A DNA stretch of 64,000 bases, from positions 1 to 64,000 of the forward strand of contig JAJTXY010000009.1 in assembly GCA_021463865.1 (NCBI GenBank), read 5' to 3'. A program made the position numbers and the translations under genes. Shown piece after piece: positions 46,072-55,731 of the stretch; the stretch's first letter is position 1, and the number at the start of each line of letters is the position of its first letter. The notes below the pieces were generated by a model. That model searched no databases, was not told where the DNA came from, and worked only from the letters and a program-made list of their open reading frames with translations. The DNA comes from Anaerolineae bacterium (GTDB taxonomy: Bacteria > Chloroflexota > Anaerolineae > Aggregatilineales > J027).

Positions 46072-47505
46072 TTGAAATTACCAAGCCACCCCTTATCATT
46101 GTGCTGCCTGATCGTACTTCTGATGGCTGTCATGCTGCCATATGCCAACGGCCATGCCCAATCAGCTGACCCGACAGGTCAGACCATCATCTTTTGGCAT
46201 CCCCATACGGGTGAACGCGAGAGGGCCTTGAATGAGCTAGTGGCACAATTCAATGCGGAAAACGAGTGGAAGATTACCGTTGAACCACGCAGTTGGCAAA
46301 ATCCCGGTCTGCTATATGACCAGATCATCCTGCAATTGACCACCCCACCGGAAAATCGCACCCTGCCCAATCTATTTGTCGCCGCGCCATTTGAAACCGC
46401 CACCTTTGCATTGGGTGGCCCGATTTTGGATTTGACCTCGTATATTGAAGATGAGGAATGGGGATTTACTGATGATGCTGATTTCGTTCCCGGTATATCG
46501 GAATTGGGCCGCGACCCATTTACCAATACCCAGTTAGGTTGGCCTGAACGCCTGTTTGCCGAAACGCTGTATGTCAACATGGCGGCACTCAAGGAAATTG
46601 GCTTTGAATCGCCGCCGACCAATTTGGACGAAATGCGTGCGATGGCCTGCCAATTTTTTGCACAAACCGACGCCCCAGCCTTTCAATTGGAAACACGCGC
46701 TCCGGTTTGGGCAGGCTTGGCAGCGGCGAATGGTAGTCCGATTTTCGATGGGATGGCTTATACACTAAGCACCGGGGGCATGACCGAATCGCTGGAAACG
46801 ATGATAGGGCTGCTGGAAGAGGGCTGCATTATCCGTCAAACCACCTCTTTCGCGGCCCAAGATGAATTTACGGCAGGTCGCGTCTTGTTTTATTTTGGCA
46901 GTACATCGGCCCTACCTATTATTCGGGATACCATTCGCCAGAGTGAAAACCCGTTTGAGTGGGACATTGCTCCCCTCTCCAACAAATCCTATATTTCCGG
47001 CCCGACACTCAGTATTTTTAGCCATTCGCCGGTGGCTGATCTCGCGGCATGGTTATTTTTACGCTGGTGGCTGTCACCGGACATCAATGCGGCGTGGAAT
47101 CGGGCGACAGGTAGCTTGCCAATTCGATTGTCGGCAAGGGAATTGATGGCCGAGGATTTTTATCCACAATGGCAGGCGGCGTGGGGGATGGTGAATCAGG
47201 GGGGATATTTTGAGCCAAGTGTCGCGGCGCAAGATGTGGTGCGGTTGGAAATTGAATTTGCTACCGGGCGGATTTTGGACGACCCGACTACGCTGGATAA
47301 CGAGTTATCAACACTCACTAACCTCGCAAATGAAGTTTTGGCTGACTATACCGATAACAAAACAGGCGAGTCGGTGAACCCGCCTGTGTCTATTGGTTCA
47401 ATTTATTGGGCTACCGGAGCGGTAAACCACGCCTGCACATCCACTACCCAGCCCATCGCGCCACTGGAATCTTGTACCTGCCACCAGACGAAATATTCAG
47501 CTTGA
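46072..47505 (+). CDS. Extracellular solute-binding protein (sugar ABC type), orphan
   Basis: The 477-residue protein has a signal peptide (cleavage near HAQS), then a periplasmic-binding fold of family 1: TIIFWHPHTGERERALNEL, ETLYVNMAALKEIGFESPP and near the C-terminus AWLFLRWWLSPD. Such proteins deliver sugars to ABC importers, but no permease or ATPase gene is near. The start is TTG with GAGGG upstream. The last 34 codons lie antisense to the SH3 protein gene (103-base overlap) and do not look like family sequence, so the stop may have shifted downstream. Alternatively it has a sensing role. Confidence 0.83.
   Translation: MKLPSHPLSLCCLIVLLMAVMLPYANGHAQSADPTGQTIIFWHPHTGERERALNELVAQFNAENEWKITVEPRSWQNPGLLYDQIILQLTTPPENRTLPNLFVAAPFETATFALGGPILDLTSYIEDEEWGFTDDADFVPGISELGRDPFTNTQLGWPERLFAETLYVNMAALKEIGFESPPTNLDEMRAMACQFFAQTDAPAFQLETRAPVWAGLAAANGSPIFDGMAYTLSTGGMTESLETMIGLLEEGCIIRQTTSFAAQDEFTAGRVLFYFGSTSALPIIRDTIRQSENPFEWDIAPLSNKSYISGPTLSIFSHSPVADLAAWLFLRWWLSPDINAAWNRATGSLPIRLSARELMAEDFYPQWQAAWGMVNQGGYFEPSVAAQDVVRLEIEFATGRILDDPTTLDNELSTLTNLANEVLADYTDNKTGESVNPPVSIGSIYWATGAVNHACTSTTQPIAPLESCTCHQTKYSA
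47362..47387 (-). terminator. Intrinsic terminator of the SH3 protein gene, within the convergent CDS
   Basis: A perfect stem ACAGGCG/CGCCTGT is followed, on the minus strand, by TTTTGTT, 16 bases after the stop of the SH3 gene. It lies inside the 3' part of the plus-strand solute-binding CDS. Confidence 0.7.
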
Positions 47506-48038
47506 TAGGGGCCGGCGACAACGGTCAGGGTCTCGCCAGTGGTCAATTTGCGGACGCGAGTCGCACCAACGGTGGGATTTTCGCGCAGGTTCGCGCCATT
47601 GCCATCGGCAGTAACCGTGATAGCTACACCAACACCAATGCCGGGGGTAGTGAATACGGCGTCGCTGATAACGAGGCGTTTGGTGTTCAGGTCATCCAAG
47701 CTGGCGGTGATCCAGCCTGTAATGCCCTCGGCCAAATCTACCTGACGCCAACGCACACCCGCCGGGTCGGTCTGTTCGATACCACGATACAACACACGAT
47801 CCCCCCACAACAGGGTATCGAGTTTTTGCGAGGTTGAGTCGGGCAGGGCATAGACCACCACCGGGTTATCGCGGGTCACGCCAGATGAAATTTCGATAAT
47901 TTGATTGCTAAAACCGTCGCGGTTGGGTTCGGCTTGCACTGACCGGAATTGATTGGCAACGGTGCCCGCCAAAAATGCTGTTACGATCATCACCGCAAAA
48001 ACAGCACGTTTCCCCCAAAAAGAATGAGACTTCAACAT
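47403..48038 (-). CDS. Membrane-anchored bacterial SH3 (SH3b) protein
   Basis: The 211-residue protein has an N-terminal membrane helix (about residues 12-30) and two SH3b-like repeats; LDTLLWGDRVLYRGIEQ with GVRWRQVDLAEGITGWI and ANLRENPTVGATRVRKLTTG with WWQVQDSSGAMGWV. SH3b domains bind cell wall peptides or other ligands. The ATG at 48038 is preferred to a TTG at 48056 because GGAG lies nine bases ahead. Its 3' end overlaps the solute-binding gene by 103 bases. Confidence 0.8.
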   Translation of the reverse strand: MLKSHSFWGKRAVFAVMIVTAFLAGTVANQFRSVQAEPNRDGFSNQIIEISSGVTRDNPVVVYALPDSTSQKLDTLLWGDRVLYRGIEQTDPAGVRWRQVDLAEGITGWITASLDDLNTKRLVISDAVFTTPGIGVGVAITVTADGNGANLRENPTVGATRVRKLTTGETLTVVAGPYQAEYFVWWQVQDSSGAMGWVVDVQAWFTAPVAQ

Positions 48039-48184
48039 CTTCCAAAGCTCCTTCAACTGCCCCCCATTTATGGAGCAGCATGTTGTTTATATTCTTAGCG
48101 CGGGAGAGTGTAGATTATCCCCAACGGAGACGCAAGACCCGCGTTGGGGAATAAGCCGCTAATCGTCCGATTTGGAAACTAGCT

Positions 48185-49384
48185 TCAGGGCAGCAAACTA
48201 CTCCATAGCAGTTCTGGTGTGACATATTCCAAATTTGAACCATCAGGCTGAATGCGATATGTGCCTGTCTGCAAGGCGCTGGGTGAACCTTCTTGCTGCG
48301 AAATATGGAAATAGATGCCTTCGGGATTCCATACGATAATGCCGGGGCGAGTGACTAGATTTTCACCCGATGGGCCGTCGAATTGCAGCAGCACCTTTTG
48401 TTCATCCGTTGCCGGGACATAAACCACCAGTCGCAGGGGGTGAACCGGGCCAAATGCGCCCTCAGTAGCCGCCCAATAGACGATTGCCGTATCGTCGGGG
48501 GCATAGGCCGAAAACCATGCGATTGTGCCAGCGGGAGCTAGGGGGAAACTGTTGCCTTCATCAGCCACATCGGTCAGCCACAAACCCCGGAAAAAACTTT
48601 CCAGCGGCTGGGCAGAGCGCCATGCTACAAAACGGCGTCCCGTCTGCTCTAACGTCAAATCTTTGGCAGGATAGGCGGCGTCCAGCGCCCCAACCCGCGC
48701 AAATAACTGCTGGGAAAGCGCCCCCTGCAAACCCATATCGAAGGTCACTACCGAATCGGAGACCCAGCCCTGTGCGATATAGATGAAATTGGCCTCTGGC
48801 GAAATCCCGCCCATATCCACCTCACCTGCCGGACGGGGGCGGAAGATGGTATTTTGGGCGTCTTGGCGGATGGCGAGGGCTGAATTGCCTTGTTCGTCGA
48901 GGGTGGTAAACAAAATACGGGTGCTGTCGGGTGACCAGAAGGTGGCGGCACAAGCGCTATCGGTCTCGAAACGGTCTACTTCCAAACCTGTTAACAAATC
49001 AATGATGGCGCAGGTGGAAGTGGTCTCATTTTCCAGTTCTTTGACGATGCCATATTGTCCATTGTTGCTGACCGGATAAACGCCGTCGCGGTTGCTGATG
49101 TTATAGGCGTATAGACGGCTGTCGAGCGTCAAATTGAGGATACGATAGCCATCGGAAAAATCCTGAATATTAAAAAACAGCGTGCCGGGGATCAATGGCT
49201 CTGGGAGCGGCGGTATGGGCATGGCTGTTACGGGTGGCAACATGGGATTATTGGTCGGCATTTGGCCGGGATTCAGCGGAGCAGGCCATTGGTAACCGCC
49301 CTGCCCGTTGGCGGGAAACACCTGTCCGGCAGCACCAATTAGCAGGATCAGCAGCGCAAAGAGAAACACGCGCATTCGTTTCAC
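48185..49384 (-). CDS. Secreted beta-propeller (WD40-like/TolB-like) protein
   Basis: The 399-residue protein has a signal peptide (residues about 5-26), a Pro-rich stretch with MPIPPLPEPLIPG and propeller-like blades with repeats of the form FWSPDSTRILF, GGISPEANFIYIA, WFSAYAPDDTAIVYW. A GTG start has AAGGAG seven bases ahead. It likely binds proteins or ligands outside the cell. Same strand as the SH3 gene with a 146-base gap, in a cluster of secreted proteins. The gap 49385-49608 upstream holds nothing recognised. Confidence 0.78.
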   Translation of the reverse strand: MKRMRVFLFALLILLIGAAGQVFPANGQGGYQWPAPLNPGQMPTNNPMLPPVTAMPIPPLPEPLIPGTLFFNIQDFSDGYRILNLTLDSRLYAYNISNRDGVYPVSNNGQYGIVKELENETTSTCAIIDLLTGLEVDRFETDSACAATFWSPDSTRILFTTLDEQGNSALAIRQDAQNTIFRPRPAGEVDMGGISPEANFIYIAQGWVSDSVVTFDMGLQGALSQQLFARVGALDAAYPAKDLTLEQTGRRFVAWRSAQPLESFFRGLWLTDVADEGNSFPLAPAGTIAWFSAYAPDDTAIVYWAATEGAFGPVHPLRLVVYVPATDEQKVLLQFDGPSGENLVTRPGIIVWNPEGIYFHISQQEGSPSALQTGTYRIQPDGSNLEYVTPELLWSSLLP

Positions 49385-49608
49385 TTGAAGACTCCTTAGC
49401 CGTTTACGAGCATCAACACAACGCGCTATAGGATACTACAAATTGGCGAGATATGCTTACCCCAATAATCGCTGATAAACACATAATACAACTATGACAA
49501 GGATCGGAATAGAGGCTATGAAACGGTATGCACTTGTCAAGTGATGTCATTTGATATGGTGAGAGGCCATAATTGGCCGTTAAGAATTGGAAAGTGTGAT
49601 AACGCAGA

Positions 49609-50109
49609 CTATGGGTTATTTTCGTCGGGAGGTGTGGGGAGGGATTGTTCTAAAAAAGGTGGCGGGGTAATGGAAGGGGCATAAATCAAATAATCCACTT
49701 GGGCGATGGGCAGGAGATCGTCGGTTTTGTGATAGGCCAGTACCCGCAAATCAGCACCAAAATCGAGTTCACGCAGGTAGGCTTGGGCCTTTTCGCCATC
49801 GGAACGCAGGCCGTAGAATTCGGCACGCGGGTAGAGTTGATAGTTACCCACCCCAAAATTCCACCCCGTCCAGCCTGTCAAGACCGCGCCACGTTCAGAG
49901 ACAAACATGCTTGGCACAACGGATAAGTGGCTCATGCCCAAGTAGGGGATGGCATAACGCATGATGAAGTCGCCTTCTGCCAAGAGGGTTGCAGATGTGG
50001 TTAGATGGTTTGGGAGAGGAGCATCACCCATGACCAAGATAACGCCCACATCGGTTTTCCACAACTGGCCCTGCATTTGGTCTTGTACGAGGTCTTTGAA
50101 GTAGTCCAT
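49609..50109 (-). CDS. Unknown protein of about 166 residues
   Basis: The sequence has no signal peptide or clear membrane helix and no recognised motif. It is rich in aromatic residues and Leu/Gly (WTGWNFGVGNYQLYPRAEF) and ends with a Pro-rich tail. The ATG at 50109 is given; an in-frame GTG at 50136 is next to a GC-rich repeat that could act as a ribosome site. Coding likelihood is moderate, based on length and codon pattern. Function unknown. Confidence 0.5.
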   Translation of the reverse strand: MDYFKDLVQDQMQGQLWKTDVGVILVMGDAPLPNHLTTSATLLAEGDFIMRYAIPYLGMSHLSVVPSMFVSERGAVLTGWTGWNFGVGNYQLYPRAEFYGLRSDGEKAQAYLRELDFGADLRVLAYHKTDDLLPIAQVDYLIYAPSITPPPFLEQSLPTPPDENNP

Positions 50110-50140
50110 TGGCGGTGTCGTGTAATTTATCCCCACCCCT

Positions 50141-50170
50141 AACCCCTCCCCATTGCATGGAGAGGGGAAC
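50141..50170. repeat. Dispersed palindrome, copy 1
   Basis: The core CTCCCCATTGCATGGAGA is shared with the copy at 56660. The arms CCCCTCC and GGAGAGGGG can pair around an ATTGCAT centre. It is a short REP-like element between pckA and an unknown gene. Confidence 0.6.
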
Positions 50171-50187
50171 AGGAGAAGAGAGGTTGG

Positions 50188-51810
50188 CTAGGCTTTTGGC
50201 CCGGCGTTTTTGACGGCTTCACTGGCACGATCCGCAAATTTCTCGAAGTTTTTGCGGAACATCGCGGCCAATTCACGGGCTTTGGCATCATAGGCAGCGG
50301 GATCGGCCCATGTGTCGCGTGGGTTCAATACTTTGGATGGTACACCTTGAATGGCTTTGGGAATGTGCAGCCCAAAAAACGGCTCTTCAACAAACTCGGC
50401 CTTATCCAACTCCCCTTCCAACGCGGCGTGAATCATGCGGCGGGTATAGGGCAGATCAATGCGTGACCCTACCCCATATGGCCCACCTGACCAACCCGTG
50501 TTTATCAACCAGACATTGCTGCCATGCTCACGGATTTTCTCCGCCAGCAGTTCGGCATAAACGGTGGGATGGAGGGGCATGAAGGGCGCACCAAAACAGG
50601 CACTAAAGGTCGCCGAGGGTTCGGTGACACCCCGCTCTGTACCCGCGACTTTGGCCGTATAACCACTGATGAAGTGATACATGGCCTGTTCGGGGGTCAG
50701 CTTGGAGACGGGCGGCAACACCCCAAAGGCATCAGCAGTCAAGAAGATGATGTTTTCGGGATGACCACCCAAACCCGTTTCACTGGCGTTCGGGATGAAG
50801 TCAATCGGATAGGAACAGCGGGTGTTCTCGGTTAGGGATTCGTCGTTAAAGTCGGGCCGACGATCACGCGGGTCCAACGGCACATTTTCCAAGATTGTGC
50901 CAAAACGCTGTGTAGTGGCATAAATCTCAGGCTCTTTTTCGGCGCTCAATTTGATGGTCTTGGCATAACAGCCGCCTTCAAAATTGAAAATGCCGTCGTC
51001 ACTCCACCCGTGTTCGTCATCGCCGATGAGGGTACGGGATGAATCGGCGGATAGAGTCGTTTTGCCTGTCCCACTGAGGCCAAAAAACACGGCAGTATCT
51101 CCGGCGGGTCCGATGTTGGCGGAACAGTGCATAGGCATAATGCCCAAGTTCGGCATGAGATAATTCATGACGGTAAAAATGCCCTTTTTGACTTCCCCGG
51201 AATAGAGGGTTCCAAGGATGATAATCATGCGGCGGGAAAAGCTGATACCGATAAAGGTGGGGGTACGTGTCCCATCTTCTTCGGGTTTCGCGCCGAGATT
51301 GGGGGCAGCGAGGACGGTGAAGGCAGGTTCATGGACAGCGAGCTCCTCACGGGTGGGACGGACAAACATATTCCACGAGAACAAGCCATGATAGGCCGCT
51401 TCGCTGATGATGCGGATTGGCAAGCGGCATTTGACATCGGTACCCGCAAAGGCATCCACTACATAGAGTTCTTTTTCTAGCAGATAGTGGCGCAGGCGCT
51501 CGTACAGGCGGTCAAACACTTCAGGCGTGACGGCTTGGTTGTTGCCCCACCAAATGTCTTCATGCACTTCTGGCTCATCCACAATATATTTGTCTTTAGG
51601 CGAACGTCCGGTGTACTGCCCGGTCAAGACACGCAGCGCACCCGCATCCGTCAAAATCCCTTCGTTATTTCGCAGGGCATGTTCATAAAATTCGGCAGGG
51701 TTCAAGTTCCAGTAGACCCGCCGCTTTTCTTCAAAACCATGTTCCTCAAGCCCGATGTGGCTTCGGACATGAATGTGTTCCCCGGAAGCAGGTATAGAAA
51801 GATCAGCCAT
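50188..51810 (-). CDS. pckA: Phosphoenolpyruvate carboxykinase (ATP)
   Basis: PckA converts oxaloacetate and ATP to phosphoenolpyruvate, CO2 and ADP, the first step of gluconeogenesis. The 540-residue protein has the P-loop GLSGTGKTTLSAD, the metal-binding LIGDDEHGW, NYLMPNLGIMPMHCSAN and the C-terminal WLINTGWSGGPYG motif. AAAGGAG precedes the ATG. Its substrate oxaloacetate is the product of Mdh (3792). It is a single-gene unit with a palindrome downstream. Confidence 0.96.
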   Translation of the reverse strand: MADLSIPASGEHIHVRSHIGLEEHGFEEKRRVYWNLNPAEFYEHALRNNEGILTDAGALRVLTGQYTGRSPKDKYIVDEPEVHEDIWWGNNQAVTPEVFDRLYERLRHYLLEKELYVVDAFAGTDVKCRLPIRIISEAAYHGLFSWNMFVRPTREELAVHEPAFTVLAAPNLGAKPEEDGTRTPTFIGISFSRRMIIILGTLYSGEVKKGIFTVMNYLMPNLGIMPMHCSANIGPAGDTAVFFGLSGTGKTTLSADSSRTLIGDDEHGWSDDGIFNFEGGCYAKTIKLSAEKEPEIYATTQRFGTILENVPLDPRDRRPDFNDESLTENTRCSYPIDFIPNASETGLGGHPENIIFLTADAFGVLPPVSKLTPEQAMYHFISGYTAKVAGTERGVTEPSATFSACFGAPFMPLHPTVYAELLAEKIREHGSNVWLINTGWSGGPYGVGSRIDLPYTRRMIHAALEGELDKAEFVEEPFFGLHIPKAIQGVPSKVLNPRDTWADPAAYDAKARELAAMFRKNFEKFADRASEAVKNAGPKA

Positions 51811-51928
51811 AAACTCTCCTTTGTCATCTATTGATTCAATTTTTTTCTAGCTCTAGATTATTTTGGTCGGACTTGAAACTATCCCTGTCGGGCCGTTTGT
51901 TGGTTATCCCCCTCCCTTCTAAACCCGG

Positions 51929-52588
51929 CTATTTTAATTCAGGATTGGCTACCCGAGTGGGAAGAATCATTTCGGTCAGTTCCAAATGCGGAATCAGGCC
52001 CGCCGAGACTAACCGCCACTCATTCTTGTCCGCGTCGAAGATGATGTCTGTTAATGAGGTATTGGGAATCTGGCGTTTATCAGCGGGCACTTCCATTCGC
52101 AGTACCCCACGCACAATGGCATGGATCGTACCACCATGTGTCACCACCAATAGATGTTCCCCTTGATGATTTTTAACATATTCCAAAATGGCAGGCGAGA
52201 CACGAGCGCTATGGTCGTTAAAACTTTCACCCCCCGGACGACGAACATCAAAGGGATTTGCCATGACTTGGGCAAAACGTTCGGCATCCCACGCCCGGAC
52301 TTCTTGTTCGGTCAGGCCCTGCCATTCGCCCACATCAATTTCACGCAGGCGATTGTCAATTACGAAGTCTAGTTCCAATGCCTCTCTGATATATTGGGCA
52401 GTCTGGATGCAGCGGCTGAGATCACTACAATACATCCGATGGATATTCCATGTCGTTAGATGCTGGGCAAGGGCTTGGGCCTGCATATGCCCCACATCAT
52501 CAAGCGGCACGGCGGCATGGCCCTGCCATTTTCCGGTGGCGTTCCACTCCGTTTGTCCGTGCCTAACCAACGTTAAGCGAGTCTGCAT
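51929..52588 (-). CDS. Histidine phosphatase family protein
   Basis: The 219-residue protein is of the phosphoglycerate mutase-like superfamily: catalytic His in LTLVRHGQTEWNATGKW, YCSDLSRCIQTA with Arg, and a second His in LLVVTHGGTIHAI. It could be a broad phosphatase, an alpha-ribazole phosphatase or similar. The ATG at 52588 is used because the family motif starts there and GGGAGG lies five bases upstream. Confidence 0.92.
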   Translation of the reverse strand: MQTRLTLVRHGQTEWNATGKWQGHAAVPLDDVGHMQAQALAQHLTTWNIHRMYCSDLSRCIQTAQYIREALELDFVIDNRLREIDVGEWQGLTEQEVRAWDAERFAQVMANPFDVRRPGGESFNDHSARVSPAILEYVKNHQGEHLLVVTHGGTIHAIVRGVLRMEVPADKRQIPNTSLTDIIFDADKNEWRLVSAGLIPHLELTEMILPTRVANPELK

Positions 52589-52681
52589 AGCGCCTCCCAG
52601 ACGCAAAAAATCACAATGAAAGTAGGATTTGGGCAAGTTTACCCTATCTTGTGATTGAGTGGATGTTAGAACTGAACAATA

Positions 52682-52712
52682 AAACCCCGCGTACTGAATT
52701 TCGGCGGGGTTT
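52682..52712 (-). terminator. Intrinsic terminator after korB
   Basis: A perfect nine-base stem AAACCCCGC/GCGGGGTTT with a 13-base loop is followed on the minus strand by further T. It lies just past the korB stop. Confidence 0.85.
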
Positions 52713-52729
52713 CGTTTGAGTTAGCTCAA

Positions 52730-53758
52730 TTAGCCGAATAGTTCAGACAGGGCCTGATCCAAAGTCGCTTTGGAGGGACGAAGCTGATCTTCGGGCAAAT
52801 TGACCAATGGTGTATCGGTGATACGGGCATTCTCCACAAGGGTTGCCCGTTCTTGGTCAATGTAGATCAAGCCCGTGATGATGACCTGCTCCTTACGCGC
52901 CTGCTCCAAGACACGGAAAGCGCTAGTTCGGTCAGTTGGGTCATGGGACTCGTCTAGTTTCTTGAGGCGCACCCAACCGCCATCATGCAACTGAACGTCC
53001 TGCGACTTGCCTTCCTCGTAATCTACCGCGATGTCCTCTTGACCACGCACAAACCCCACTTCGTTCAAGATTTCGCGGTGTTCCTTACCCCAGAAGTAAC
53101 TCTTGGTGGAATCGGCGGCGTCATTGAAGGTGACGCAGGGGCTGATGATGTCAATGACGGCAGTTCCACGATGGCTAAAGGCCGCCCGCAGCAGAGAACG
53201 AATTTGCTTGGCATCGCCGGAGAAGGAACGCGCCACAAAGGAGCAGTCTGCCAACAATGCTTCTGCACAGAGGTCAATGGCAGGCAGTTCATTCTTACCT
53301 GCGTACTTGGTCTTTTGACCATAGTCGGCGGTGGCGGAGAATTGACCTTTAGTCAACCCATAGACACCGTTGTTTTCGATGATGTAGACCATCGGCACAT
53401 TGCGACGTACCAGATGCTTAAATTGGCTAAAGCCAATGTTGCCTGTGTCACCGTCACCGGAAACGCCGATGGCTTTCAGATGGTGATTTACCAGCATCAC
53501 CCCCGTCGTCACGGAAGGCATACGCCCGTGAATGGTGTTAAAGGCGTGAGAGCGGCCCATAAAATAGGCCGGGGTCTTGGATGAGCAACCAATTCCACTC
53601 ATCTTGACGACAAAATGTTGATCTAGGCTGTGTTCAAAAGCAGCCTGTTGAATTTGATTTGAAATCGAGTTGTGGCCGCAGCCGGGGCAGAGGGTTGAGG
53701 GTCTGCCGTTATAATCCGCTGCTAACAAACCCAGTTCATTTGTTTTGGTACGACCCAT
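52730..53758 (-). CDS. korB: 2-oxoacid:ferredoxin oxidoreductase, beta subunit
   Basis: This 342-residue subunit binds thiamine diphosphate and an iron-sulfur cluster. Visible signatures: Cys pair in LCPGCGHNSISNQI, VSGDGDTGNIGFSQFKHL with the GDG motif, and IENNGVYGLTKGQ. With korA it oxidises a 2-oxoacid with CoA to an acyl-CoA, CO2 and reduced ferredoxin; the 2-oxoglutarate specificity implied by the symbol is inferred. It is three bases after korA, in one operon ending at the terminator at 52682. Confidence 0.92.
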   Translation of the reverse strand: MGRTKTNELGLLAADYNGRPSTLCPGCGHNSISNQIQQAAFEHSLDQHFVVKMSGIGCSSKTPAYFMGRSHAFNTIHGRMPSVTTGVMLVNHHLKAIGVSGDGDTGNIGFSQFKHLVRRNVPMVYIIENNGVYGLTKGQFSATADYGQKTKYAGKNELPAIDLCAEALLADCSFVARSFSGDAKQIRSLLRAAFSHRGTAVIDIISPCVTFNDAADSTKSYFWGKEHREILNEVGFVRGQEDIAVDYEEGKSQDVQLHDGGWVRLKKLDESHDPTDRTSAFRVLEQARKEQVIITGLIYIDQERATLVENARITDTPLVNLPEDQLRPSKATLDQALSELFG

Positions 53759-53761
53759 GAG

Positions 53762-55627
53762 TTATTTCCTTTCCAACACTTGGCTCAAAATCCACTCGGC
53801 ATCCAGCGGCATCCCATTGCAGCGAGCGACACTCACAAGATCGGGCGCTTTCTGGGGGAAATCCATCCGCATAAGTTGGGCCATCTGGCCTTCTTCATTG
53901 TTTTCAACCACGTATACGCGGTCATAGCCGTTGATAAATTCACCGACTTTTGGCGAGAGCGGCAGGGCCAAAATCCGCAAATAATCGACACTGAGGTCGT
54001 GCCGTGCTTTGAGATAGTCTATCGCCTCTTGGATGGCATAGTCGTTGCTGCCATAGGAGACGATGGCGATCTTGGCACCCTTATTTTGTTGAATGACAGG
54101 TTGGGGCAGCAATTCACGGGCCGTATTCATCTTGTGCGCCAAACGCTTCAAGTTGTTATGCCAGTCTTCAACTTTTTCGCTGTAACCCGCATTTTCGTTG
54201 TGACCCGTCCCGCGAGTAAAGTAGGCCGCGTTGGGGTGATCCGTGCCGGGGAGGGTGCGATAGGTGATGCCGTCGCCGTCCACATCCTTATAACGTGCCC
54301 ATTGACCACCCAGTTTTTGTAAATCTTCGGCGGTCAAGACCTTGCCACGATCCATTGGGCGCTCTGGATATTCAAATTTGCTGCTGACGTGTTGGTTCAT
54401 GCCCAAATCGAGGTCGCTTAACACAAAAACTGGGGTTTGCAGGCGTTCGGCAAAGTCGAAGGCTTCCCATCCAAAACGGAAACATTCTTCCATATTGGCC
54501 GGCAGCAACACGACTTGACGGGTATCACCATGACCGAGGAAGTGGGTAAAGATGATGTCGCCCTGCGAGGTGCGGGTGGGTAGCCCCGTGCTTGGCCCCA
54601 TACGCTGGATGTCCCAGATCACGGCGGGCACTTCGGCAAAATAGGCCAATCCGGTAAATTCGGCCATCAAAGAGATACCCGGCCCACTGGTGGCGGTCAT
54701 CGAGCGTGCGCCAGCCCAACCAGCACCGACAATCATCCCGATGGCGGCCAGTTCATCCTCCGCTTGGACAATGGCGTAGGTGGCACGTCCTTCTTCATCA
54801 TGGCGATAGTCGGCCAGATAACTTTGCAGGTTTTCGGCAACGCTGCTGCTGGGGGTAATGGGATACCATGCGACAAACTGCACACCACCAAATACTGCAC
54901 CGAGAGCCGCCGCTGCATTGCCTTCGATCATGATTTTATCTTTGGTGAAAGTGGCGTCGGGCATGGCTTCGCACCAATAGGGATCAATCTTTTGCAGGTT
55001 GTCCTTCGCCCAGTCATAAGCCAGCTTGACCAAGCCAAAATTCATGGAAATCGGTTTGGCCTTGCCACCAAAGTGATAACTGAGGGCACGTTCGATCTCG
55101 CCCATGTCAATATTAAAGAGATAGGCCACCGCGCCAACATAGACCATGTTAGCGATATATTCCTTGAGGGCCTGATCGGGATTCATGGTGGCAGTCAGTT
55201 CATCCACTGGAATACGGTAATAATAAATGTCGTCGCGGCTGGGGGTCACGACATTCCATTTTTTCTTACCGCTGGGGGCATCCATTGGATAGATACACAC
55301 GCCACCGGGGGGCAGAGCCGCGATGTCTTCTGCAAAAGTGTCAAAATTATAAGTCACCAGCACTTCCGCTTGGCTGCGATGGGCGCGGTAATTATCTTTA
55401 TTGACGCGAATATAGAACCACGTAGGCAGGCCATAGATGTTAGACGGAAACAGGTTTTTCCCGGTGGCGGGAACACCCATTTTGAACAATGCCCGCAGCA
55501 GGGTATTGTTCGAGGTTTGGCTCCCCGTCCCATTCGTCGTCGCCACCACGAACGAAAAATCGTTCACGATGCGCTGACCACTATGGAGTTGGGTCGCCGG
55601 TGCTTGTTGTAAGTCCACAACAGTCAT
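53762..55627 (-). CDS. korA: 2-oxoacid:ferredoxin oxidoreductase, fused gamma-alpha subunit
   Basis: The 621-residue protein joins an N-terminal gamma domain (about residues 15-185; FSFVVATTNGTGSQTSNN) to an alpha domain (from about 200; GNAAAALGAVFGGVQFVAWYP, then ATSGPGISLMAE) that builds the thiamine site with korB. The ATG at 55627 has AGGAG ten bases ahead. The preceding GntR gene at 55732 is co-directional and may regulate the pair. Substrate preference (2-oxoglutarate or other 2-oxoacid) cannot be read from sequence. Confidence 0.92.
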   Translation of the reverse strand: MTVVDLQQAPATQLHSGQRIVNDFSFVVATTNGTGSQTSNNTLLRALFKMGVPATGKNLFPSNIYGLPTWFYIRVNKDNYRAHRSQAEVLVTYNFDTFAEDIAALPPGGVCIYPMDAPSGKKKWNVVTPSRDDIYYYRIPVDELTATMNPDQALKEYIANMVYVGAVAYLFNIDMGEIERALSYHFGGKAKPISMNFGLVKLAYDWAKDNLQKIDPYWCEAMPDATFTKDKIMIEGNAAAALGAVFGGVQFVAWYPITPSSSVAENLQSYLADYRHDEEGRATYAIVQAEDELAAIGMIVGAGWAGARSMTATSGPGISLMAEFTGLAYFAEVPAVIWDIQRMGPSTGLPTRTSQGDIIFTHFLGHGDTRQVVLLPANMEECFRFGWEAFDFAERLQTPVFVLSDLDLGMNQHVSSKFEYPERPMDRGKVLTAEDLQKLGGQWARYKDVDGDGITYRTLPGTDHPNAAYFTRGTGHNENAGYSEKVEDWHNNLKRLAHKMNTARELLPQPVIQQNKGAKIAIVSYGSNDYAIQEAIDYLKARHDLSVDYLRILALPLSPKVGEFINGYDRVYVVENNEEGQMAQLMRMDFPQKAPDLVSVARCNGMPLDAEWILSQVLERK

Positions 55628-55731
55628 GAAATTGATACTCCTACTCTCCAATGGGGGCTTTTATACAGAGCTTAGATAAATATTGGGCCAGTTGGCCCAA
55701 TCTTCAGCACATCCATTCGTCAATCACCCAT

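Noticed and set aside
54764..55612. Long plus-strand open frame opposite korA
   Set aside because: It is the antisense shadow of a strongly recognised gene, with no ribosome site or family motif.
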